Assembly: GCA_022818135.1 (NCBI GenBank) | Contig: JAFMSR010000018.1 | Location: 17,492,847-17,556,846, forward strand | Reading direction: 5' to 3' | Length of the DNA stretch: 64,000 bases | DNA from: Saxidomus purpurata | Lineage: Eukaryota; Mollusca; Bivalvia; Venerida; Veneridae | Shown: in pieces, positions 38,003 through 50,600 of the stretch | How positions within the stretch are numbered: the first letter of the stretch is position 1 | Layout: each line of letters starts with the position of its first letter | Position numbers and translations under genes: made by a program | The notes under the pieces: generated by a model | The model's database searches: none | Told to the model about the DNA's origin: nothing | Seen by the model: the letters and a program-made list of their open reading frames with translations, nothing else

Positions 38003-38457
38003 GGTATGAGAAGCCTAAATCGGTGAAAACCGGAAGCAGGTTATTTTGTGTAGGGAACTTGCGGACCTACACTATGTGTTTGATTGCTGATTGGCTGAAA
38101 CTAAGTGGATGCATACAAAAAAATTTTTGAATTAATCGCTGGATGATAGATCACAAATGAAATATGAAGAGAAAAATCTGGATATGAATAATATTGAAAA
38201 TTTTGGTATTTGAAAATACTGACATATTTGGTCGGTGACCACTAAAACTGCCACAAAAATGGGGGTGGTGTCATTCAGCTCCAAATTACTGGCATAAAGT
38301 ATTGGATCACATGTATAAATTTTGTTATTTTTATGTGGGACTAGGATGATTCTACAAAATAAAGTTCATTTCAGCAGTCGGTGAGATTTTGGGTAGTCGC
38401 ACCGGAAGAGAACCTTATAATGTAAGTCTATGGAAATGTATTTAGGCGTCTCACACC
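38003..38457 (+). mobile_element. MITE M1, copy 2, in the ALDH2 proximal promoter
   Basis: 455 bp with imperfect 18-bp terminal inverted repeats: GGTATGAGAAGCCTAAAT on the left and ATTTAGGCGTCTCACACC on the right. Body homologous to 27928-28340. The right terminus is 55 bp from the ALDH2 ATG at 38513. An inverted CCAAT word (GATTGGCTG) lies at about 38090 inside the element. No clear target duplication. Confidence 0.85.
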
Positions 38458-38512
38458 TAAATTGTGTGCAGTGCAAAGAGTGGTTAAGCGTTTACAACGC
38501 TGTTGGATAAAA

Positions 38513-38635
38513 ATGTCATTAATTCATAAATTAGGACGTGTCAGGCCAGTGTTAGGGATTTTAAGGACGCAGAAGGCATGCATGTCCGTAGGGTTACCGC
38601 AGCCAAATGCACAGCCTGAAATTTATCACAACAAG
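38513..38635 (+). CDS. ALDH2: ALDH2 exon 1: mitochondrial presequence and N-terminus
   Basis: Encodes 41 residues beginning [15 protein letters not shown]. The first 27 or so are rich in Arg/Lys and hydrophobic residues and lack acidic residues, as expected for a matrix-targeting helix. [14 protein letters not shown] then aligns with the human ALDH2 segment preceding IFINNEW. I chose the ATG at 38513. The same frame is open upstream to a TAA at 38423-38425, but that stretch has no ATG, only non-ATG codons. The donor is AAG|gtag at 38635/38636, and exon 2 continues in phase 0. A MITE copy ends 55 bp before the ATG, so any 5' UTR is short, spliced, or partly derived from that element. Confidence 0.85.
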
Positions 38636-41600
38636 GTAGTTTTATTGTTTTTTTTAAATATTATCGAAAGCCGCATTTGTCGTATGTTGGTGCATTTCTA
38701 TGGAAGGCCGGTGGGTCATGCTTATTGCTAAATGCTTTTTGCAAATTGCCTTTTGCTAAATGATATTTTGCATGCTGCTTGGTAACTGCTTTTTAGCTCA
38801 CCTGAGCTGGCTCAGGGTGAGCTATTAGGATCGATGATTGTCCGTCGTCCGTCGGACGTCGTCCGTCGTCCGTCCACATTTAGTTCGTTAACACTCTAGT
38901 GGTCACATTTTTGCCTCAATTGTCACGAAACTTGGTCAGGATGTTTGTCCCAGTAATTACTCCGACGATCAGTTCGAATATGGGTCATCTCGGATGAAAA
39001 ACTAGGTCACATGACCCAAAAATAGAAAAATCTTGTTAACACTCTAGAGGCTACTGTTTCAGTCCAAATATCCTGGCAATTTGTCAAGAAAGGTTGTTTG
39101 GTTGATTTCTAGCTCAACTTTTAATATGGGTCACCTGGGGTCAAAAACTAGGTCACACAGCCCAAATATGGAAAAACCTTGTTAACATCTAGATGTAACA
39201 TTTTCAGCCCAAATATCCTGGAAATTTGTCAGAAAGGTTGTTTCTATGATTTCTAGCTCAAGTTCGAATATGGGTCATCTGAGGTCAAAAACTAGGTCAC
39301 GAGCCCAAATATGGAAAAACCTTGTTAACACTCTAGATGTTACATTTTCAGCCCAGATATCCTTTGATATTTGTCAGAAAGGTTGTTTTGATGATTTCTA
39401 GCTCAAGTTCGAATATGGGTCATCTGGGGTCAAAAACTAGGTCACAGAGCCCAAATATGGAAAAACCTTGTTAACACTCTAGAGGTACCATTTTCAGCCC
39501 AAATATTCTGAAAATTTGTCAGAAAGGTTGTTTCGATGATTTCTAGCTCAAGTTCGAATATGGGTCATCTGGGGTCAAAAACTAGGTCACAGAGCCCAAA
39601 TGTGGAAAAACCTTGTTAACACTCTAGAGGTACCATTTTCAGCCCAAATATCCTGGAAATTTGTCAGAAAGGTTGTTTCGATGATTTCTAGCTCAAGTTT
39701 CAATATGGGTCATATGGGGTCAAAAACTAGGTCACAGAGCCCAAATATGGAAAAGCCTTGTTAATACTCTAGAGGTTACATTTTCAGCCCAAATATCCTT
39801 GAAATTTGTCAGAAAGGTTGTTTCTATGATTTCTAGCTCAAGTTCGAATATGGGTCATCTTGGGTCAAAAACTAGGTCACAGAGCCCAAATATGGAAAAA
39901 CCTTGTTAACACTGTAGAGGTAACATTTTCAGCCCAAATATCCTGGAAATTTGTCAGAAAGGTTGTTTGATGAAATTTAAGATCCGGCGAAAAAGAGATG
40001 GAAGAGTTTTTCGGAGCGACATGCTTGTTTCCATACAGAGTGTGTTGGGAACCTTGTCTATAGTAAAGGCTATGAAGAAAAAAATTTTTTTTCAATTTTT
40101 TTTTTAATTATTTATTCTGATATCAATTTTAAAACGCATAGAAAAAGACATTAGCTTAAGAAAAAAAAAGTCAAAGGTATGTTCCTTCCACCTGTGGTTT
40201 TTTGCATACAAAAATCAGCTAAAGGCAATTAGCATTTAGCAAAAAGCAATTAGCAAAAAGCAATGTTGCAAGAAGCAAATAGCAATTAACAAAAAGCAAC
40301 TTGCTTGGCATACTTGTAATAGCAGTATAGACAACTGCAAAAAGTCACATAACTCTTGCCAACCATATTTGCATAGTTATGCCCCTTTTGATACTTATAT
40401 CTTTGGGTCAGTGTCGCATTTGACAAAGTTATGCTCCTTTTTGTACTCATGTTATGTCAAAATAACTTAAATTTAAAGTTGGCTATAATCATGATAATTT
40501 TGCAATTTCTTAATATTTTTTCATCAAACTTTCATATTATATTGTTTTTAAAATTTGTTTTCCCATTTTTTTGTTTTTAAGTTGGACCTTAATTCATGAC
40601 CATAATCAGTTCTTAACCCCCCCCCCTACTCCCCCAGCCGATTTTGTTTTTGCTATTTGTAATTGATAACTGAATAACTGAAGTGCTGTGACCTAGCTTA
40701 TATTGTCTGTGATATTGAATGATGTAATTAGTTTGTTTAATCCAAGAGCATATTTTCTATACTCTTCATTGAACCAAATTCTTGTCCAAAATTTGTTGTT
40801 TTTTATCACGTTTGATCTGTTCGTTTTTATGGACCCCATTTAAAATAAGCTCTGAGCTTAATTGTCTATCCATATGTGCAAAGAAGGCCAGTGTTTTTTT
40901 CAGTCTCAGGGGAAAGGTGGTAGGGTCTTTCGTGAGGGGGGAATTTTTAGTTGTTTTGCCAGAAAATGGGACTTTTTAGAAACTGTATGAAAAATAGAAG
41001 AAATAGAAATTTAGCATAAATTTATAAAAATTACTGGTGTCAGTAACATAACGTACGTCATGTGTCTAGTAGACCTCTTCAAAGTTTGTTCGAATCGTTC
41101 TCAAGGGGTCAAAATTTACCCTGTCCTGGAGTTCCTTTGGTAATTAAAGGAAAAACTTTAAAAATCTTCTTTCCTACTTTCCTAAAACCACAAGGCCTAG
41201 AGCTTAGATATTTGGTATGTAATATTGTCTAATAGTCTTCCACCTACTTTGTTCAAATTATGCCCCTTGGGTCAAAAGTGACCACACCATCCTGGCATTT
41301 GCACTGGCATTCAGGTGAGCAATATAATTATGGTCATTATGGCCCTCTTGTTTAATTATACACTTCACTGTAGGAAATTGTTTTTACAGAGAGTGGAAAA
41401 GGCTGGGCCACAAAGTATTTTAGCAGCATGATAAGTGGAAAAGGCTGGGCCACAAAGTATTTTAGCAGCATGATAAGTGGAAAAGGCTGGGCCACAAAGT
41501 ATTTTAGCAGCATAATAAGTGGAAAAGAAACAGTGATATAAAGTGAACTGCATGATTTTTTAAAGAAATTGAAATGTTAAAATCCATATTATAAACTATC

Positions 41601-44600
41601 CAATTAAATATCAATTGGTATGTACATGGTATAGTGCACTCCCTGACAAAATAAATTTTTGCCTGAAATTTAAATAAACCAACAATGACAAACTGGACAT
41701 CTAAGCGTTGTATTGTAATGTTATACAAAGTGTTTACAACCTTTCAATGGACTTTGATCCTTACAGCCTAATAGATTTTATAGATAGACATGAAGATATC
41801 AGCTAGTCCATTTTTTTGTTTAATAGATGATACAACAGTCTTAAACCTAACATTTATAATATATTTTATGGACTTGCTTGTAACCACAATGTGTTACCAA
41901 AGGGCAAAGGGCATTCATGTATATAATTATAAATATAGATAAAAGTTTACAAATGCCTGTTTTGTTTTGGATGTTTTAACTGCACTTACAATGTCATGTA
42001 AACAAGCAGCAGTGAGGCCAATCAAGGGGTATCATAAACTTTTTAAGGTCAACTCTCTGTCAATATGATACTTAATATTCTATCAATTTCAGATATTTAT
42101 CAACAACGAATGGAGAGATGCCGTGAGTGGTAAAACTTTTCCCACTGTTAACCCAAGTACAGGGGATGTCATCTGCCAAGTTGCTGAGGGAGATAAGGTA
42201 ATAGTTCCATCCATTTGCAAATGATTCAGAATAAATACATGTTAATAGCCAAATTCATTTTGTAACCAATTGAATGATCTGATATTTTAGAAAGCGATCA
42301 TCCAAAATTTATACTGCTCATGCAGGCATGCACATCAAAAGAATTGAACTCGCAAATGCAATTTTTTGTGTGCAATAAATCATTTATTTATTTATTTATG
42401 CAAGTAATTTTTTATCCCCCCGCCGAAGGCGAAGGGGATATTAGAAATGGTCTCCGTCCGTCCGTCCGTCCCAATTTTGTCCGGAGCATAACTCCAAAAG
42501 TACTTGAGCGATTTTCTTCAAACTTCATACACTGACAGAGCACATTTGGAGGAAGTGCAGTGTGTAAGAACAATATCTCTACCTTGCCCACTTTTAGAGT
42601 TATTCCCCTTTATCAGATTTACTTGAAAAACTTTGTCCGAAGCATAACTCCAAAAGTACTAGAGGGATTTTCTTCAAACTTTATACACTGACATAGCACA
42701 TTGGTAGGAAGTGCAGTGTGCAAGAACAATAACTCTACCTTGCCTACTTTAAGAGTTATTCCCCTTTATCAGATTTATTTGTCCGAAGCATAACTCCAAA
42801 AGTACTTGAGGGATTTTCTTCAAACTTAATACACTGACATAGCACATTGGTAGGAAGTGCAGTGTGCAAGAACAATAACTCTACCTTGCCTACTTTTAGA
42901 GTTATTCCCCTTTATCAGATTTACTTGTCCGAAGCATAACTCCAAAAGTACTTGAGGGATTTACTTCAAACTTAATACACTGACATAGCACATTGGTAGG
43001 AAGTGCAGTGTGCAAGAACAATAACTCTACCTTGCCTACTTTTAGAGTTATTCCCCTTTATCAGATTTACTTTAAAAAAATTCCGGAGCATAACTCCAAA
43101 AGTACTTGAGGGATTTTCTTCAAACTTAATACACTGACATAGCACATTGGTAGGAAGTGCAGTGTGCAAGAGCAATAACTCTACCTTGCCTACTTTTATA
43201 TCATACCTATACTGATAATGAACATTAATATAATTTTGCAAACCTTCTCTTCATTGCCTTATTCTTTTTCCACTTACTTGAAAACTGTACTCAGCATGAC
43301 CATAACTATACGGCTTTTTAAGGATTTCCTCTCACCAAGTAAAATGTACGAAAGTACAACCTTCAGGTAACTTCTTCTCTGCGGGGGGATTAACCATGTG
43401 TAACATGGCTCTTGTAAACCTTATTTCAGATCTCATTAGATAGAGCACTTGCTATGTAATTCTGCATAGAGATCTGATTGGTGACATGATAATTATGAAT
43501 TTGTCACAGTTACAAACTTTATTTAATATGATGATCTGAAAAACTTTTACTAACCGTATTTGAGCTAAATAGCGTAAGAATAATTACGACCATTTAGTAA
43601 TTTTAATATTTGTGATAATATTATATTATCTGTTGTTTTTAATGGGGCAGATTTTAATGACTTTGACATTTGCTGCTGCTGGGCCACCATAAACATGATA
43701 AAAGAGATTTTCAACCATTAGTAAGCACTTATCATAAGTAGCTGGTGGCGTCTCAAATATCAATGTTATCAAAGAAGATAACTGTTTTTTGTAACATTAC
43801 TGCGGTCTTTGAACTCTCTTTTGATACTAGGTGGCCCGTTTATACTATGAAAATTGTTGATCATGATTGACAGTTTACTGGTCAGTACATTGTACTATAA
43901 TGTAACTACTGCTTGACAAGGGCTGACCTCTACAACTAAGTTAAGGGTTCTAAATAGTGTACTGTACTGTCTTACAGTGGTCTTGGTAGACATTTACACC
44001 AACTGTAACATTTAGAAATTTGTCTGCTTAAGGAACTATAACCCCTACCCTGGAGTAAGTGATTCTGTACTAAACAAAAGATGTCGCTGTAAAATGATTT
44101 AGGTTCTCGAAGTGTTCAACACAATCAGAAGGTGACTATGTAGCTACGCTGCAGGCGCTTTGTATCTGATACTCTGTATTTGTTATGGAGGGTATTCAAA
44201 TTACACTGATATTCAGCTACTCACACACACTGTAGTGGCTATTAAGGGTATTTAACTATGCTGATACACTGTAGTCTCTGGTTTTTAACTGCTCAGAGAC
44301 TCTGATGTTACTTTGAAGGACATACACTGAAGTTGCTATGGATGGTATTTAGGTACTCGTATAGTATGTATAGTGATGGCTATTGAACAACTTGATCGGA
44401 TACTATGTAGTGACGGGTATTTTATTACTCATATACTCTGTAATTCCTATATTTGGGATACATTTGTACTTCTCAGATACGCTGTGGTGGAGGATCTTGA
44501 AGTACTCATTATACCCCCAAAACGAAGTTTAGGGGGGTATATAGGAGTCACCCGGTGGTTGGTCGGTCGGTCGGTCGGTCGGGCGGTCTGTTGCATTTTC

Positions 44601-47600
44601 CTTGTCCGGAGCATAACTTGAAAACTACTAGTTGGAATTCAATATTACTTCATACAATGGTCAAACACATTGAGAGGAAGTGCAGTGCACAAGAACCATA
44701 ACTCCATCTTGACTAACTACAGAGTTATTGCCCTTTGTTACTTTTCCTTGTCCGGAGCATAACTTGAAAAGTAATAGTTGGAATTCAATACAATTTCATA
44801 CAATGATCAAGCACAATCAGAGGAAGTGCAGTGTACAAGAACCATAATTCTATCTTGAGTATTTACTGAGTTATTGCCCTTTGTTACTTTTCCTTGTCTG
44901 GAGCATAACTTGAAAACTACTAGTTAGAATTTAATACAATTTCATACAATGGTCAAGTACATTGAAAAGTAATAGTTGGAATTCAATACAATTTCATACA
45001 ATGATCAAGCACAACCAGAGAAAGTGCAGTGCACAAGAACCATGACTCTATCTTGACTCATTACAGAGTTATTGCCCTTTGTTACTTTGTTTATTCGTAA
45101 ACTACTGGTTGGAATTCAATACAACTTCATACAATGGTCAAACACAATGAGAGGAAGTGCAGTGCACAAGAACCATAACTCCATCTTGACTCATTACAGA
45201 GTTATTGCCCTTTGTTACTTTTCCTTGTCCAGAGCATAATTCGTAAACTACTGGTTGGAATTCAATACAACTTCATACAATGGTCTAGCACAATGAGAGG
45301 AAGTGCAGTGCACAAAAACCATAACTCCATCTTGACTAATTACAGAGTTATTGCCCTTTGTTCCTTTTCCTTGTAGCATTATTCGAAAACTACTGGTTGG
45401 AATTCAATACAACTTCATACAATAGTCAAGCACAATGAGAGGAAGTGCAGTGCAAAAGAACAGTAACTCTATCTTTACTCATTACAGAGTTATTGCCCTT
45501 TGTTACTTTTACTTGTCCGGAGCATAATTCGATAACTACTAGTTGGAATTTAATACGACTTCATACAATGGTCAAGTACATTGAGAGAAAGTGCAGTGTA
45601 CAAGAACCATGACTTTATCTTGAAAAATTACAGAGTTATTGCCAAGAACAATATCTCTCTTTAGTTTGTTTGCAAGGTATTCTGTTACTACAAACTTCCT
45701 CAGTTTATAAAGCAGTCTTTTGGGGGTATTAATCACATTTAGTGATAGCTCTAGTTTATGTTTGATATGAGGGTCTAGTTTTAGTCGTTATTATTTGCAG
45801 GCTGATGTTGACATTGCTGTGAAAGCAGCTACCGATGCTTTCAAACTTGGGTCACCATGGAGACGAATGGACGCTGGTGAAAGAGGAAACATTGTGAATA
45901 GACTGGCAAATTTTATCGAGCGAGACAAAAAATATTTATCTGTAAGTGTCTGTATTTACTTTCATAAACAGGTTGCTTGACACACTCAAAAATAGCTCCA
46001 CTCTTCAACCAATTTTGTACCCAGTTAGACCTTACGGCAAAGTGATAATGCACGTGGTGTTTTCAGAGGTCACAAGTTTCTATTGTATTAAGTTGGGTTT
46101 TTTTTGCCACCACTTTCAGAGGGTCATATAGATTTGCCCTTGTCCGTCGTATGTCCATGAGTGTTTGTGTGTCATATTTTGTGTAACTTCAAATGTATAC
46201 GACATAGAGTCATTGAATTTTACAGCATTGTCTATTAGGATTTAAAATTATGCACCTTGAGTTTTGATTATTGTGTCGGTCAATGATAACAGAGTTATGG
46301 CCCCTGAATCAGTGACTGGGAAACCCACGCGCCATGCGCCATTTGCGCATAAAATGAAAAAATGTCACATAAAAAATCCATCAAATGCGCCCTGTGTCAC
46401 ATACAAAAAAATCGAAATATTTTGAGTATGAAACGTGTATCGATCAGGCGCTTTACTGTATACTGTATACTATATATTTTGCCATAAACACAAGCGTTTA
46501 TATGATCAGTGTCAATTAAGCGCTTCTTTGAGGAAATAAGCGTTTTATCAAGAAAATGTTTCCAAAACAAAAACTAGCTCCTATTGCTGGCCAAATCTCG
46601 CTAAAATCTTTCATAAAAGACGTTGACACCAACAATGTAGGTACAACACAAACGCTGAAAGCCTCAATTAACATATCTGTAGACAAAAAGTGAAACGAAG
46701 CTCAGCTGGAAAATACCAGCAAGGTGAATGCAGCTACCCCAATCCTCCTCCACTTACAAATCCAACTAAGACTAAGAGTGAAACTAAGAGTAAGACAATT
46801 TACAAGCCACGTAAGGTGCATGACACTTGGCTTAAATTATGGCCCTGGTTGTACAAAAGTGTGGGTTCCTTGTTCTGTAAAACATTTGTGGACTCTGGAA
46901 AGCACAATGCTTTTGTATCTGGGTGCAAAGTGGTCACACATGTTTTACAGATCAAAGAAGTTGCCATCAACACCAAAAGTTGTCTTCAACAGAACATCTT
47001 AAATTCAGACAATGAAAACAGAATAAAATTCTTCTAGTAAGTTCTACAATTCATTCTGCACAACCCAATACCGACAGTAATCCTTCCCTCGCACCATTAC
47101 AGATTGGAATAAGCTGCCTGCAGATATCATGTCAGCTGGGTCAGTTGACTCTTTCAGAGCTCAACAGTTCCAAACACTTTATCTAACTTCCTCTTGTTTT
47201 TATTCTTCACTGTTAATATTCTCAATTTTATTTCTGTTTTCCCTCTTCTTGCACGCCCTGGTAATAAATCGTCAACCAGTTGAAGGTGGCCATTGACTTG
47301 GAAGAATAAAATGCACCCTCACATTCGTACAGCCAGGGCCATATCTTAAACCAAGTGTCTTGCACATTTATTAATATGTGGCTTGTAAATTGTCTTACTC
47401 TTAGTGTCACATACATTTTCTTAAATGTCACATAAAAATTTCAAATGTCACATAACTTTTCACACATTCGTGACATTTGTCACATAGAAAAAAATCCTTT
47501 CCCGGTCACTGCTGAATTAGTGCAAATTTATATTTTTAATGTGTGCCATGCATTACTCAAGAAATATTTGAACTAGAGTCATGAAATCTTGCAGTCATGT

Positions 47601-50600
47601 TAAACAGGATATGCACAGATAAACAGCTGCACAGACAGTCACCTGCACAGACAATTTCATGTAAATGGGTAGCGGGGTCATTATTTGTGTCTCATGGACA
47701 CAGACATATTTCTAATTTAAAAAAAGCCATATACTGTAAATGCCACCAACTTTTAACACCCCTACCCGCCCAAAAAATTAATTCAATTTTTAAGGTTCAA
47801 TTTTGTAAAGTTTAAGTAAACACTTACTTGTAAAGCCATAGCAGATAAATACTGTGGTTTTCGTACCTCTACATAATTTTTTATCCTACTTCTTGGCCTC
47901 TTTTGGTAGACTGGCACAAACTAGATAAGCAACTTTCCATGTTCAGACAAAAACATGCTCAGTGTGATATGATAAATAAGATAAATTAATTTTGAAAAAT
48001 AAGATAATTTCCCTATGTACCTATTTCATTTGCTTATTTCTTATCCGATCAAAATGTTATACGAACTACAAATCATTTTAGAGTGTAAAGTATTGTGTGT
48101 GTGTGTGTGTGTGTGTAGAATTTTTTATGGTACTTTTTATGCAGGATTTACTACTTTGTTTAACATTGACATAAATTTCAGTCGAATTATGTTATAATGT
48201 AAACACAATGCATAATGGTACATGACAGTACTTTTCAATGTTATCTTTAAAGTTAAAAAACATGAGCAAACTTTGTTTTTGGACCATTAGTGCAGCCAAC
48301 CTTTTGTAGTACAACAGGTGTTCTGTTTTAATAGATCCTCGTACTGAATTTCTTGTTTAAACAGTACCCAAAAAGAGAAGAAAAAAATTGGTACAGACAT
48401 AATGTATATGTGTAAACAGAGATCAAATTTAGTCAACAGTTCCTATTAGTAAATTAAACTAATTTAAAAAAAACCCCAGCATATATTCAACATAAGTCCT
48501 AGAGCTGTTATGAAAAAGAAAACAGTGTATGTAACATTTTACTGATGTTTAAGTGAACTTGATGACAATTTAAACCTCCTCACTTATCTATTAGAACAGA
48601 GTGAAACATGTCCACAGGTGAATTTAAACGGGATGTTTACTACTGTTTTTATGAATAATTTACAGTAGCAGGTTTTACAAGGTCAAATGGATTGGATAGG
48701 ATATTCACATTTTTGTATTGAAAGTTGTAGGTTCTTTGTGATTTTGTAAAGGCTTAAAGTCCCTGGAGCATAATTACAATTTGTAACTCTTGCTTTACAG
48801 AGAAAGATTGCGTTACCGGCAGAAATGATTTTTATTTGTACCAAAATCATTCCTTACTTTGCTTTTAAAATTGATAAGTCCATGTTAGAAATATGAACTG
48901 CCGTATTTTTTTTGCATTGATATTGCTAAAAATAAGACATGCTTTCTTTTGAAGAAACAACATGAACACAAAAGAAAGGCATATATAGCCAGAATAGTTT
49001 TAGAGTGAATATAACATGGTTCTATCCTTATCCTATCAGTAAATTTACTTTAAAATTTCTATGTCAGTAAATGCAAATTGATCCTGGGGCTTTAATTGAG
49101 ACAGGACTGTTACAGCTTTTGAATAAATAAAGCAATAGAGTACAGTCAAACCTGTTCATAGCAGCCAGTTGAGTGATACATCAGTCACAAGTTGCCTCTT
49201 AAAGTAGGTGACTGCTTATTACAGGTGTACTTATACAAAATGGCTGATTTGGATACATCAATACATGCTGCTTAAGCAGGTTGCTGATCAATAGTGTTGA
49301 CCTGTCTCAACACATAACAGGTTTTAGCTGTAGGTTCCTTCTCTTTGGCAAAGTTGTGAATAATATACTAAATGTGTAACTGTTACAGGATAAAACATGG
49401 CTCCCTACCAGTGTGAGGTGGATAACCTTGGATAAATTCTCCTGAAGATGTTGATTTATGTAAAAGATATGTAATCTTCAATCAACTCTCTTCCAAGATG
49501 TACACAAAAACTCTGTAATTCCTACAGTATAAACAAAGTTTTTCTAGAAATCATACACCTGTTTAAACTCAAAATTTTCAAGATGTAGGCTATGTGTTAC
49601 TCATTCTGTTGGTTCTTCTAACAAGTTTATTACTATAAGGGTTCACTGGTTGCAGCTGCGGATAGGAATATCTGGCTCGAGCTAGGGTAACTGTTTTTTG
49701 GCTGTTACACTTTAGGCTCTGCCTAGTTACCACCAAAACAGTTACCTGAGAGCCGGATATTCCCATCTGCACATGCAGCCAGTGATGGATTCTTTTTCTT
49801 GCAATTTACCATATTATACTAATAATAACAGAAACTGTAGATATCCTGATCTGGGATGCAAGCTCATTCTGATTCATTCTACTGGATGCTGCATCATCTC
49901 TGTGTGGAGCCCTTTAGGGAGTTATTCAGGGGATGAAATTTATCTCTGTATGCATGCACCATTTGATCCTATTTAACATGCTAAACTTTTCCATTTGTGC
50001 CCTTTGTAGCTCACCAGTGGCACAATATGCCATTAGCATCGTCCATCGTATGTCTTTACACAAAGTGCTCAAGGTGAGCTTTTGGGATCATACTGTGTCC
50101 GCTGTCGTGCGATGTGCATTCAGTATTTCACAAATAAATCTATTCAATGCAGAACTCTGGTTGCCATGGCAATATAAATGAAAAACTTAAAAAATCTTCT
50201 TCTCAAAAAACGGTAGGCCGAGAGCTTTGATATTTGACATGACTTTTTTTTGTAGCATTGTCTAGTGGACCTCTACCAAGATTGTCAGCATCCAGTCACT
50301 AGCACATGGTTCAGATGTACCTGATGAGTTTCTTGCAGTACAGAATTCAATATGTTCTGTTTGAATACTATAAAAGTAAAAATGTCCATGTGCTATATGT
50401 TTTAACCAAGATGTTTGTTTCTTTGAAGGAGCTGGAAACTCTAGACAATGGCAAACCATTCAGCCAGTCCTTCAACACGGACCTGGAGCTGACAATACGC
50501 TGTTACAGATACTATGCTGGCTGGGCTGACAAAAATCAAGGAAAAACAATACCTATCTGTGAGTTTCAGTTTTAGAAATGTTGTTCTGTATTATATAGAT

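Larger units (their letters stand above)
46304..47517 (+). mobile_element. Non-autonomous hAT-like transposon in intron 3
   Basis: Terminal inverted repeats CAGTGACTGGGAAA at 46310 and its complement ending at 47511 differ at one of 14 positions. CTGAAT directly flanks both sides (46304-46309 and 47512-47517), a probable target duplication of 6 bp, although 8 bp is usual for hAT. The interior encodes fragments resembling the TTF-type zinc-finger region of hAT-related proteins: [12 protein letters not shown]...[18 protein letters not shown] at about 46815-46930, and an N-terminal-like 44-codon frame at 46556. A second, inverted copy of the finger fragment lies at 47271-47415. No full transposase. 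Confidence 0.75.

Noticed and set aside
38462..38512. A longer ALDH2 N-terminus starting upstream of 38513
   Set aside because: The in-frame upstream stretch offers only non-ATG codons (TTG, GTG); the first ATG gives a normal-length mitochondrial presequence.
46690..47037. A host zinc-finger gene
   Set aside because: The frame lies inside a unit with matched inverted ends and a flanking direct repeat, has no partner exons, and an inverted copy of the same fragment is present; a transposon remnant fits better.
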